From contig JADJUS010000004.1 in the NCBI GenBank assembly GCA_016716905.1, positions 1,612,001-1,676,000 of the forward strand: DNA of 64,000 nt, written 5' to 3'. This stretch comes from Acidobacteriota bacterium (GTDB lineage Bacteria > Acidobacteriota > Vicinamibacteria > Vicinamibacterales > SCN-69-37). Shown here piece after piece: positions 28,700 to 36,765 of the stretch. The stretch's first letter is position 1; each line of letters opens with the position of its first letter. The position numbers and the translations under genes were made by a program. The notes under the pieces were generated by a model. The model saw only the letters and a program-made list of their open reading frames with translations. It did not search any database and was not told where the DNA came from.

Positions 28700-29023
28700 A
28701 TGACACTGCCCACCAAACAGCTCAGCTTCACCATCGTGCCGGACGACCAGGGCGAACAGCCCCGGACCTACGCGAACTTCTGTGCCGTGGGCCACACGCC
28801 GTTCGACATGACGCTGACGTTCTGCGACGTCCGCCCACTCTCTGAGAGCGATATCCGTTCGGCCGAACAGACCCAAACCGTCAAGGCCCCCGTCGTGTCA
28901 CGCATCGCACTGCCCTTCGGCGTCATCCCCGGCCTGATCAACGCGCTGCAGGAACAGATGAAAGCCATGCAGGATGCGCAGGCGCAACAGGCGCAGGGCT
29001 GGCCGGCGGGGCCATTACACTGA
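28700..29023 (+). CDS. DUF3467 protein
   Basis: 107 residues, starting one base after the lexA stop. The core 'YANFCAVGHTPFDMTLTFCDV' followed by 'VVSRIALPFGVIPGLINALQEQM' is the DUF3467 pattern. The C-terminus is a Gln/Ala-rich helix. Function of the family is unknown; it is small, cytoplasmic and widespread in archaea and bacteria. The 1-bp spacing implies translation together with LexA. Its stop codon is the first triplet of the 9-bp repeat array. Confidence 0.85.
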   Translation: MTLPTKQLSFTIVPDDQGEQPRTYANFCAVGHTPFDMTLTFCDVRPLSESDIRSAEQTQTVKAPVVSRIALPFGVIPGLINALQEQMKAMQDAQAQQAQGWPAGPLH

Positions 29024-29074
29024 CGGAACTGACGGAACTGACGGAACTGACGGAACTGGCGGAACTGACGGAAC
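29021..29074 (+). repeat. 9-bp tandem repeat, six copies of TGACGGAAC
   Basis: Six consecutive 9-mers: four TGACGGAAC, one TGGCGGAAC, one TGACGGAAC, ending 9 bp before the nth ATG. Being a multiple of three, the array would read through as a repeated tripeptide on the opposite strand, but no gene supports that. It shares the GGAACTG core with the 40769-40792 array. Confidence 0.92.
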
Positions 29075-29083
29075 TGAGCTGAG

Positions 29084-29713
29084 ATGAAGGACGCGGTTGC
29101 GGTTTTTGACAAGCTCGACGTCCAGCATCCGAATGCGTGGACGGAACTCCATTTCACAAATCCCTACGAGTTGCTGGCCGCCACGATTCTGTCTGCGCAG
29201 TGCACTGACGCGCGGGTGAATCAGGTCACGCCTGCCCTCTTCAAGAAATATCCGACACCGGCGAGACTGGCGAAAGCGGATGTGGCCGAGCTCGAGACCA
29301 TGATCCAGCCCACCGGGTTCTTTCGCATGAAGACGAGGAGCCTCATCGGCATGGCCAGTGCCGTGGTGGACGCACATGGCGGCGAGATTCCGTCGGACAT
29401 GGACGCGCTGGTCGCCCTGCCTGGCGTGGGACGAAAGACCGCCAACGTCGTGCGGGGTCACGCCTTTAACCTCCCGGGGCTGCCCGTTGACCGGCACGTG
29501 CTCCGGGTGGCCACCCGCATTGGACTCATCTCCGCCAAGGCCGGTGAAGACGCGGTCAAGGCGGAGAAGCGCCTGATGACCCTGCTGCCGCCAGACCGAT
29601 GGACACGCGCGTCGGACACGCTCATCCTGCACGGCCGGCGCATCTGCAAGCCGAAGCCGCTGTGCGAGCGTTGCGCGATTCGGGCGTCTTGCGCGTACTA
29701 TCGAAGGCAATGA
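29084..29713 (+). CDS. nth: Endonuclease III (DNA glycosylase/AP lyase)
   Basis: 209 residues. Helix-hairpin-helix LPGVGRKTANVV with the catalytic Lys, followed by LPVDRHVLRVATRIGL with the catalytic Asp. The iron-sulfur cluster ligands are ICKPKPLCERCAIRASC: Cys-X5-Cys-X2-Cys-X5-Cys, one residue shorter in the first gap than the X6 of E. coli Nth. It removes oxidised pyrimidines and nicks the abasic site. Adjacent to lexA and coupled by ATGA overlap to the zincin gene. Confidence 0.95.
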   Translation: MKDAVAVFDKLDVQHPNAWTELHFTNPYELLAATILSAQCTDARVNQVTPALFKKYPTPARLAKADVAELETMIQPTGFFRMKTRSLIGMASAVVDAHGGEIPSDMDALVALPGVGRKTANVVRGHAFNLPGLPVDRHVLRVATRIGLISAKAGEDAVKAEKRLMTLLPPDRWTRASDTLILHGRRICKPKPLCERCAIRASCAYYRRQ

Positions 29714-30120
29714 CCTCCGAAGACTTCCCTCCCGCCCAGTTCCAGCGCCTTGTTGACGAAGCGATTGCCTCGCTCCCCCAACGCTTCCGCGATGCGATGG
29801 TGAACATGGCCATCGTGGTGGAGGACGAGCCCACCCTCGATCAACTCCGCGAAGTGGAAGTGGAACCGCCCGACACCATCTACGGGCTGTACGAAGGCAC
29901 GCCGCTCCCCGAGCGCCAGTGGGCCCACGGCAACGTCCTGCCCGACAAGATCTCGCTCTTCCGCCTGCCCATCCTCGAAGACAGTCTCGATGAAGACGAC
30001 GTGGTGGTTGGTATCGGCGAGACGCTGATTCACGAAGTGGGCCACTACTTCGGTCTCAACGAAGAAGAGATCATGGAGATCGAAGAAAAGTACTGGCGCG
30101 GCGAAGACGAAGGCGCCTGA
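29710..30120 (+). CDS. Small zincin metallopeptidase-fold protein (DUF1025-type)
   Basis: 136 residues from ATG 29710, overlapping the nth stop. Carries HEVGHYFGLNEEE: zinc ligands H108 and H112, catalytic E109, then G115 and E118, i.e. the HExxHxxGxxE of 'metallopeptidase family' DUF1025 proteins. The preceding segment IYGLYEGTPLPERQ and PDKISLFRLPILED is typical of that family. No signal peptide, so cytoplasmic. Substrate unknown. Confidence 0.9.
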   Translation: MTSEDFPPAQFQRLVDEAIASLPQRFRDAMVNMAIVVEDEPTLDQLREVEVEPPDTIYGLYEGTPLPERQWAHGNVLPDKISLFRLPILEDSLDEDDVVVGIGETLIHEVGHYFGLNEEEIMEIEEKYWRGEDEGA

Positions 30121-30127
30121 TCGCGCA

Positions 30128-30183
30128 GCCGGGTCTGAAGACCCGGCCTCCTTCCGGATGGAGGCCGGGTCTTCAGACCCGGC
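30128..30183. terminator. Nested perfect palindrome between convergent genes
   Basis: Two 24-nt arms (30128-30151 and 30160-30183) are exact reverse complements around an 8-nt loop TTCCGGAT. Each arm itself contains the hairpin GCCGGGTCT-NN-AGACCCGGC. The structure lies 7 bp after the zincin stop and 8 bp before the stop of the convergent propeller gene, the right place for a bidirectional terminator or mRNA-stabilising structure. Only weak T content follows (TTCATTCTTC on the plus side). Confidence 0.75.
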
Positions 30184-30191
30184 TTCATTCT

Positions 30192-31514
30192 TCAACGAAT
30201 CGCGAAGAGGTGCTTGAGGCCACGGATGTAGACCGTGCCGTTGGCCAACGCGGGGGACGCAAACACCGGCTCACCAACGCTGTTGGTGCGGACCACCGCA
30301 TGCGTGGGGCCGGCCGTGATCACAAACGTATCGCCCTCTTCGTTGGTCATGAAGAGGTGCCCGGCGTACGCCACTGGTGACGACATGAACGTCGAGGCCA
30401 CCGGCGGGCGGCCGCCTTCGTAGATCAGCGCGCCAGTCTTTGCGTCCAGCGCCGTCGTGATTCCGCCGTCGGACGTAATGTAGACCTGGTCGCCGTACGC
30501 AGTCGGCGACACCACGTAGGCCGACCCCTTCCGATATTCCCACACCCGTCTGGCTTGCCCCTCGGGCACAGCACCGAGACGGAGCCCGATCGTGATCTTC
30601 TTCGGATTGCCGGTCGCAATGATCACCATGGTCCCGGCGGCCACCGGCGACGGCACGGCGTAACTCTCCAGGCCGGGCTCACTCCATAATTCACGGCCGG
30701 TCCTGGGATCGTACGCCACGATGCGCGTGTCGGTGGTGGTGACCAGTTCGGGTCGCCCCCCCGCCGACGTCAGCAACGGTGTGGCCCAACTGATCGGCAT
30801 CTTCGGCCGCGCCACGCGCCACACGTCGCGACCCGTGGTGCCATCGATGGCCGCGATGAACGACGTGTCACCGTTATCCTCATCGGCCTGAATGATCACG
30901 AGATTTCCGAACAGCACCGGTGACGTGCTCACGCCGACGCTCAGGCCCGCCACATTGCCGAGCTTCCGGTTCCACACGGGCGTGCCGTCAAACCTGTAGG
31001 CGTACAGGCCTTCGCTCCCGAAGTAGGCGTACACCCGAGCGCCGTCGGTGACGGGTGTGGGCGCGGCATACGACCCCCTGGAGTGCCGGTCGTCATACAC
31101 GGGCCCCTCGTACGAAGTTCGCGTCCACAGGATCTTCCCCGTCTTGGCGTCCAGGGCAAGCACCTGGAACGTATGGCGTTTGTTTCCGCCCGTCGCGTCG
31201 GGGCTTCTCCACTCGGATCCTTCAATCACGTGTTTAAGCGGGGTGTGATCGGGAATCACGTCGCCTTCGATGGCCGTGGTCAGAAATATGCGGTCACCCC
31301 AGACGATCGGCGACGAGTGGGCGCGCCCGGGAATCGGCGTCTTCCACGCAATGCCCGACGTGGGTGTCCAGGCCACCGGCAGTGCGCTCTCATCAGAGAC
31401 GCCGCTCGAGTCCGCGCCGCGCCAGCCGGGCCAGTTGGGACCGGCCCACAGCGCCCCAACACTGGCCATCGTCGCGATGGCCACGCACACTGACCGCCGG
31501 GTGATCTGGGACAT
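30192..31514 (-). CDS. Exported PQQ-type beta-propeller protein
   Basis: 440 residues. N-terminal signal peptide with twin-basic start (MSQITRRSVCVAIATMASVGALWA), then NWPGWRGADSSGVSDE, the usual first strand of PQQ_2 (YncE/BamB-like) propellers. Repeated motifs include LALDAKTGKILWTRTSYEGP, AYRFDGTPVWNRKLGNVAGL, AYDPRTGRELWSEPGLESY and ALDAKTGALIYEGGRPP. No PQQ dehydrogenase active site is seen, so it is probably a structural or sensing periplasmic protein. A TATCCT hexamer lies 7 nt before the ATG. Confidence 0.87.
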   Translation of the reverse strand: MSQITRRSVCVAIATMASVGALWAGPNWPGWRGADSSGVSDESALPVAWTPTSGIAWKTPIPGRAHSSPIVWGDRIFLTTAIEGDVIPDHTPLKHVIEGSEWRSPDATGGNKRHTFQVLALDAKTGKILWTRTSYEGPVYDDRHSRGSYAAPTPVTDGARVYAYFGSEGLYAYRFDGTPVWNRKLGNVAGLSVGVSTSPVLFGNLVIIQADEDNGDTSFIAAIDGTTGRDVWRVARPKMPISWATPLLTSAGGRPELVTTTDTRIVAYDPRTGRELWSEPGLESYAVPSPVAAGTMVIIATGNPKKITIGLRLGAVPEGQARRVWEYRKGSAYVVSPTAYGDQVYITSDGGITTALDAKTGALIYEGGRPPVASTFMSSPVAYAGHLFMTNEEGDTFVITAGPTHAVVRTNSVGEPVFASPALANGTVYIRGLKHLFAIR

Positions 31515-31639
31515 GGGGCACAGGATAGCCCCACTGTCCCGGCCCTGCCGCGCGGCGTGATGAATCCGTTCAGGCCGGGGGCCAGCCGCATCGGCACGCC
31601 ATGAACGCGGACACTCGGCGGGCTGTACACTCTGTCTCA

Positions 31640-32512
31640 GTGAACACCCGCGCGCCCATCCGTCCCCACACCGGCCATCGTCCCCGCAAACGTTTTGGCC
31701 AGCACTTCCTGGCGGATGCGTGGGCGGCGAAGGTGGTCAAGACGATCGACGTCCAGCCACAGGATGTGCTCCTTGAGATCGGCCCAGGGGCGGGCGCGAT
31801 CACCATGCCGCTTGCAGCCACCGGCGCACCGATCCTGGCCGTGGAAATTGACCGTGACCTGGCGGGCGATCTCGCAGGTCGCGTGCCGCCGAACGTCAGT
31901 CTGATCACCGCCGACTTCCTGCGGACCGACGTCGTGTCGTACCTCACCGCCCTTCAGCCCAGCCGCCCTCCCTCCACGGGCACGGAGCCTGTCGCGCCTC
32001 GCCGCTTTCGTGTCGTCGGCAATCTGCCCTACAACATTTCGTCACCGATCCTGTTCCGGCTCATCGAACTGTCGCGGGCGCACGCCATCTTCACGGACGC
32101 CACGCTCATGGTGCAGCGTGAAGTGGCCGATCGGCTGGTGGCCAAGCCCAGCACCAAGGCCTACGGCGTCCTGAGTGTCTTCGCGCAAATCTACGCAGAC
32201 ATTGAACGCAAACTCGACCTGCCCCCAACGGCGTTCTCGCCGCCGCCGAAGGTTCGCTCCAGCGTCGTGCGGCTCACCTTCCGGCGTAGTCCCGTGCGCA
32301 TCGTCGACGAACTCGTGTTCCAGCAGGTGGTCAAGACGGCGTTCATGCAACGGCGAAAGATGCTGTCGAATGCCCTCAAGCACTTCGACGCGACCGCACC
32401 GGCCGTGCTGGCGCTCGCCGGCATTGACGGTAAGCGCCGGCCCGAAACGCTGACACTGGCGGAGTTCGCCAAGCTGACTGAGTTGTTTGTTTCAGTGCGC
32501 TCGTCGCGCTGA
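31640..32512 (+). CDS. rsmA: 16S rRNA dimethyladenosine transferase RsmA (KsgA)
   Basis: 290 residues from GTG 31640; ATG 31601 is an in-frame alternative adding 13 residues. I prefer the GTG because it puts 14 residues before RKRFGQHFLAD, like E. coli KsgA, and because TACACT lies 8 nt upstream. SAM motif VLLEIGPGAGAITMPL, acidic VEIDRDL, and catalytic motif NLPYNISSPI are all present. It dimethylates A1518 and A1519 in late 30S assembly. Confidence 0.94.
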   Translation: MNTRAPIRPHTGHRPRKRFGQHFLADAWAAKVVKTIDVQPQDVLLEIGPGAGAITMPLAATGAPILAVEIDRDLAGDLAGRVPPNVSLITADFLRTDVVSYLTALQPSRPPSTGTEPVAPRRFRVVGNLPYNISSPILFRLIELSRAHAIFTDATLMVQREVADRLVAKPSTKAYGVLSVFAQIYADIERKLDLPPTAFSPPPKVRSSVVRLTFRRSPVRIVDELVFQQVVKTAFMQRRKMLSNALKHFDATAPAVLALAGIDGKRRPETLTLAEFAKLTELFVSVRSSR

Positions 32513-32519
32513 ACCGGCC

Positions 32520-32548
32520 TTGTACGCGCAGAGCCCCTGTGTTATAGT
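32520..32548 (+). promoter_or_regulatory. Predicted promoter of the RNase J gene
   Basis: TATAGT (32543-32548, 5 of 6 to the -10 consensus) with a weak TTGTAC -35 element (32520-32525) at exactly 17 bp. Transcription would start near 32555, leaving an untranslated leader of about 158 nt before the RNase J ATG, unusual in this otherwise compact window. Confidence 0.5.
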
Positions 32549-32564
32549 TCCGCCTGTATTCCTG

Positions 32565-32669
32565 CCTGTTTTCCGGGTCTTCCCAGCGACCCACAGGTCG
32601 GGCACATTGACTGATTGAACGACGCACCCGCGTCGTGGTCCTGCCTTTTTCTGCGCGAGCTTCCGCTCG
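32565..32669 (+). promoter_or_regulatory. Structured 5' leader of the RNase J mRNA (three hairpins)
   Basis: Three predicted stem-loops: 32565-32597 (CCTGT and GGGTC pairing with GACCC and ACAGG, with a 5-nt bulge), 32619-32636 (ACGACGC-ACCC-GCGTCGT, 7 bp perfect), and 32656-32669 (CGAGC-TTCC-GCTCG). No leader peptide or known riboswitch class is recognised. By analogy with RNase E, whose 5' UTR mediates autocontrol, the leader could be a target of the nuclease it encodes. Confidence 0.45.
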
Positions 32670-32712
32670 TCAAAGGGCTGGTGTCCGAGCGAGAGATTGA
32701 AGGTCGCTGTCG

Positions 32713-34395
32713 ATGATGACGGCTCAGAGTACTGCTGTCGGCGCGCCTGCCGTCGAGGTCATCCCAATCGGGGGCCTCGGTGAGTTCGGCATGAACATGA
32801 TGCTCGTCTCCTGCGGGGATACGGCCCTGCTGGTGGACGCCGGTGTCATGTTTCCAGAGCCTGAACTCTTCGGGGTCGATTTGGTGATCCCGGATGTTGC
32901 AACGCTCGACATGTACAAAGGCCGCATCGCGGCCCTCATTCTCACGCACGGTCACGAGGACCACATCGGCGCCGTGCCGTATGTGATGCCCCACTTCGAC
33001 GGCCCGGTCTACGGGTCGCCGTTCACACTCGCCATGGTCACGCCCAAGCTCGACGAACATGGCGTGGACTACGAGGGCCGTCTGATTCCGGTCGCGCCAC
33101 GACAGCGCATCGAGATCGGGCCATTCACGATCGAGTTCCTGCGCGTCACCCACAGCATTCCCGACGCGATGGCGCTCGCCATCCACACGCCACAGGGCGT
33201 GATCATCCACACGGGCGACTTCAAGATCGATCAGACGCCCCTGGATGGACAGCGCTTCGATCTTCACCGGCTCGCCGAGCTTGGCGCGCAGGGCGTGCTC
33301 GCCTTGTTTGGCGACAGCACCAACGCCGACACCCCGGGCGTCACCGGCTCCGATCGCGATGTCATCCCCGGGTTCGAGGAAATTTTCAGCAGCGCGCCGG
33401 GCAAGATCATCGTGGCGTCGTTCTCCACGTCCATCTTCCGGATGCAGGTCCTGGTGGACATGGCCGATCAGTTTGAACGCAAGGTGGCGTTTGTCGGCCG
33501 CGGGATGGTGCGCAACTCTGAGACGGCCCTGCGTCTGGGCGCCCTCCGCATGCCGGGCGGGCTTCAAATCGCCGACAGCGACGTCCGCGACTACCATCCG
33601 CAGGACATCCTCTGCCTCTGCACGGGGTCACAGGGCGAACCCATGGCCGCGCTGCCCCGCATCGCCATCGACGACCATCGTCACGTCAAAATTGAAGACG
33701 ATGACGTGGTGGTGTTTTCGGCCAGGGCCATTCCGGGCAACGAAAAAGCCATCGGCCGGGTGATGAACCACCTGGCGAAGCGCGGCGCCGAAATCATCAC
33801 CGACGGCATGAAACACGTGCACGTTTCCGGCCACGGGTCCGCCGAAGAGCTGAAACTGGTGCTTTCCCTGGTGCAGCCCCGGGTTTTCGTGCCGATACAT
33901 GGAGAGTACCGGCAACTCGCCCAGCACGCCCGCCTGGCCAGGGCGGTGTGCCCGGCGACCTCGGTGCAGATGCTGGAGGACGGCGATGTCCTGCGCTTTG
34001 ATGGGACCGAAGCGAAAGTCGTGGGGCGGATTCAGACCGGGCGGGTCCTTGTGGATGGCACCCGGATGGGCGAAGTGGGCGACGAGGTGCTGCGCGACCG
34101 TCGCCACCTCGCCGGCGACGGATTGATTGTGGCGGTGGTTGCCATCAACGGCCAGACCGGGGCGCTTGAACGCGCCCCCGAGGTCATTGCGCGTGGCATG
34201 GCCACCGATCCCCGGTTGGACGACCTGCTGCGGGACGCTCCGGCACTGCTCACGTCGGCTCTGGGCGAAGCGCCACGTGACGAACGCACCGACCCGGGTC
34301 TGGTGAAAGAACGCATTCGGCTCGAAGTGCAGCGGATGTTCCGCAGGCGAGCCGGCCGGCGCCCCATGGTGCTGCCGGTCGTGATGGAGATGTGA
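32713..34395 (+). CDS. rnj: Ribonuclease J
   Basis: 560 residues. Metallo-beta-lactamase/beta-CASP nuclease: EVIPIGGLGEFGMNMM at the start, zinc motif LTHGHEDHIGAVPYV, HTGDFKIDQTP, GDSTNAD, and the late GHGSAEELKLVLSLVQPRVF that closes the active site. The C-terminal domain ends RLEVQRMFRRRAGRRPMV. It provides 5'-to-3' exonuclease and endonuclease activity in mRNA decay and rRNA maturation. Start ATG-ATG at 32713 with GAAGG upstream. ftsK begins 12 bp downstream. Confidence 0.95.
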   Translation: MMTAQSTAVGAPAVEVIPIGGLGEFGMNMMLVSCGDTALLVDAGVMFPEPELFGVDLVIPDVATLDMYKGRIAALILTHGHEDHIGAVPYVMPHFDGPVYGSPFTLAMVTPKLDEHGVDYEGRLIPVAPRQRIEIGPFTIEFLRVTHSIPDAMALAIHTPQGVIIHTGDFKIDQTPLDGQRFDLHRLAELGAQGVLALFGDSTNADTPGVTGSDRDVIPGFEEIFSSAPGKIIVASFSTSIFRMQVLVDMADQFERKVAFVGRGMVRNSETALRLGALRMPGGLQIADSDVRDYHPQDILCLCTGSQGEPMAALPRIAIDDHRHVKIEDDDVVVFSARAIPGNEKAIGRVMNHLAKRGAEIITDGMKHVHVSGHGSAEELKLVLSLVQPRVFVPIHGEYRQLAQHARLARAVCPATSVQMLEDGDVLRFDGTEAKVVGRIQTGRVLVDGTRMGEVGDEVLRDRRHLAGDGLIVAVVAINGQTGALERAPEVIARGMATDPRLDDLLRDAPALLTSALGEAPRDERTDPGLVKERIRLEVQRMFRRRAGRRPMVLPVVMEM

Positions 34396-34407
34396 GGAGC
34401 GCTACTC

Positions 34408-36765
34408 TTGGCTGATACTGCAGGTTCTCGACGCGTAAGCGAAATCACGGGGGTGGCCCTCTTCGCGGTGATGATCATCTGGCTCATCGCCTTGATGAGT
34501 TACACCCCCACCGACCCGACCTGGTTCTTCAACAACGGCACGGGCACCGATGCGGTGAACTTCGCCGGCCGCATCGGCGCGTTCGTCGCGGAACTCTCAT
34601 TCCAGCTGCTCGGCTACGCGGCGTACCTGATTCCCGCGGCGCTGTGCATCGTGGGCTGGCGCGCGTTCTGGTGTCACAAGATCGACGCCGCGTACACGAA
34701 GCTCGTGGGTGGCGGCCTCTTCTTCCTGTGCACCGCGGCCCTTCTCTCACTCGCGTTCGATGTGTTCGGGGCTACGCCCCGCCCCTTCGCCGGCGGCGGC
34801 GTCGTCGGAGAACTTCTGTCGTCAACCCTGGTCGCGTATCTTGCGCGCACCGGAGCCGTCGTGTTGCTGATGGCGCTCATGGCGCTGTCAGTCATCCTCG
34901 CCACGCAGTTTTCGTTTGGTCGCGCGTCTGAAGCCGCGGCCGGTGCCGTGCGCGAACGCTCCACGGGACTCTGGGCCGGCTTTCAGGCTCGGCAAGCCGA
35001 ACGTCGTCGCGTGAAGGAACGGCAGCAGATTGTCGACAAACACGTGAAGCAGGCCGGGCGTGACAAGGCGCCCGAGATTGCCATCAAAGCGGCTGAATCA
35101 GCGGCGGTGCTGAAGGCCGCGCGGCAAACGTCCCGTGGCGCGGCCGAGGATGAAGAGGAACTCCTCGTCGCACCGGGTCTTGGCGGTCGTCCAGCCGCGA
35201 AGCCGCCCGCGATCAAGCGGGCTCAGCCGACTACGCCCAGCCTGCCGCTTGAGAACCGCGAAGTGCGGCCGCTGCCCGAGCGACGCAAGGGCGAATACGT
35301 GATGCCGCCGCTGACGCTGCTCGATAGCGCGAAGGCGGCGCAGAAGTTCGACGAGCGAGAGCTGATGGAATCGGCGCGGCTGCTCGAAGACAAGTGCCGG
35401 GAATTTTCTGTGGAAGGCACCGTCGTGCAGATTCACCCCGGCCCGGTGGTGACCACCTTTGAATTCAAGCCCGACGCGGGCGTCAAGTACAACCGCATCA
35501 CCAGTCTTGCCGAAGACCTGTGTCTGGCAATGCGCGCCGAGTCGATCCTCATCGATCGCATCCCCGGCAAGTCCACCGTCGGCATCCAGATCCCGAACAC
35601 CACGCGTGAACCGATCTCCCTGCGTGAGTTGCTCGAATCAGACGGCTACACCCGCTCCGCCTCGCGCCTGACGATGGCGATGGGCAAGACGATTCACGGC
35701 GAACCGATGATGACCGACCTGGCATCGATGCCGCACCTGCTGATTGCCGGCTCCACCGGCGCCGGCAAGTCGGTCAGCGTGAACGCGATGCTCACCAGCA
35801 TCCTGTATCGCGCAACGCCCGACGAGGTGCGCCTCATCATGATCGACCCCAAGCGACTTGAGCTGGGCATGTATGAGGACATCCCCCACCTGATGACCCC
35901 GGTGGTGGTGGATCCGAAACAGGCCGCCAATGCCCTGCGCTGGGCCGTGCGCGAAATGGAAGAGCGATACAAGACGCTCGCCAAATCGGGTGTGCGCAAC
36001 ATCGAGCAGTACAACCGGAACATCAAGGCCATGCTGGCCGAGTTGAAGGAGTCGCAGAAGGATCAGGCTGAGCAGGAAGCGGGCGAACCCCTCAAGATCC
36101 TCCCCTTCATCGTTGTCATCATCGACGAACTGGCAGACCTGATGATGGTGGCCAGCAAGGAAGTGGAAGAGTCGATCGCGCGATTGGCGCAGATGGCGCG
36201 CGCCGTCGGCATCCACTTGATTCTGGCCACGCAGCGGCCGTCGGTAGACGTCATTACCGGCCTCATCAAAGCCAACCTGCCGGCGCGCATCGCATTCCGC
36301 GTGGCGTCGAAGATTGACTCTCGCACCATTCTGGACGGCAATGGCGCCGAGCAACTGCTGGGCAAGGGCGACATGTTGTATCTCGCGCCCGCATCCTCGC
36401 GGTTTGTGCGCGTGCACGGCCCCTACATCTCCGAGCAGGAAACCGCACGCGTGTGCAGCTTCCTGCGCAAACAGGGCAAGCCCGTGTACGACACGTCGAT
36501 TACCGCCGAGGAAAAGACGAGCCAGCACCTGGAGTTCGAGAAGGACGATCTGTACGACGAGGCGGCCCGCATCATCGTCTCGAGTGGACAGGCGTCGATT
36601 TCGTACCTGCAGCGGCGTCTGCGCATCGGATTCAGCCGCGCGGCGCGCCTCGTGGACATGATGGAGATGGACGGCGTGGTGTCGCCCGCCGTCAACGGCA
36701 AGCGTGAAGTCCTCGTCGAGTCCAACTACTTTGAGGAAGTGGACGCGCAGCTGAAAGAAGTATGA
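34408..36765 (+). CDS. ftsK: DNA translocase FtsK/SpoIIIE
   Basis: 785 residues from TTG 34408, supported by GAGGAG 8 nt upstream. N-terminal membrane part with four helices (residues 10-175), a charged linker (about 180-300), the alpha domain (PPLTLLDSAKAAQKF), then the RecA-like motor with Walker A GSTGAGKS at 448-455 and Walker B FIVVIIDELADLMM. The C-terminal gamma winged helix (DLYDEAARIIVSSGQASISYLQRRLRIGFSRAARLVDMME) reads KOPS-type polarity sequences. It pumps the chromosome terminus across the septum. Overlaps the amidase gene (ATGA). Confidence 0.96.
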   Translation: MADTAGSRRVSEITGVALFAVMIIWLIALMSYTPTDPTWFFNNGTGTDAVNFAGRIGAFVAELSFQLLGYAAYLIPAALCIVGWRAFWCHKIDAAYTKLVGGGLFFLCTAALLSLAFDVFGATPRPFAGGGVVGELLSSTLVAYLARTGAVVLLMALMALSVILATQFSFGRASEAAAGAVRERSTGLWAGFQARQAERRRVKERQQIVDKHVKQAGRDKAPEIAIKAAESAAVLKAARQTSRGAAEDEEELLVAPGLGGRPAAKPPAIKRAQPTTPSLPLENREVRPLPERRKGEYVMPPLTLLDSAKAAQKFDERELMESARLLEDKCREFSVEGTVVQIHPGPVVTTFEFKPDAGVKYNRITSLAEDLCLAMRAESILIDRIPGKSTVGIQIPNTTREPISLRELLESDGYTRSASRLTMAMGKTIHGEPMMTDLASMPHLLIAGSTGAGKSVSVNAMLTSILYRATPDEVRLIMIDPKRLELGMYEDIPHLMTPVVVDPKQAANALRWAVREMEERYKTLAKSGVRNIEQYNRNIKAMLAELKESQKDQAEQEAGEPLKILPFIVVIIDELADLMMVASKEVEESIARLAQMARAVGIHLILATQRPSVDVITGLIKANLPARIAFRVASKIDSRTILDGNGAEQLLGKGDMLYLAPASSRFVRVHGPYISEQETARVCSFLRKQGKPVYDTSITAEEKTSQHLEFEKDDLYDEAARIIVSSGQASISYLQRRLRIGFSRAARLVDMMEMDGVVSPAVNGKREVLVESNYFEEVDAQLKEV

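Noticed and set aside
28081..28734. Upstream extension of the PfkB kinase frame
   Set aside because: It is the exact antisense of lexA and carries no kinase similarity.
29015..29710. Minus-strand frame ending in repeated Ser-Val-Pro
   Set aside because: The tripeptide repeat is only the translation of the 9-bp DNA array, and the rest is antisense to nth.
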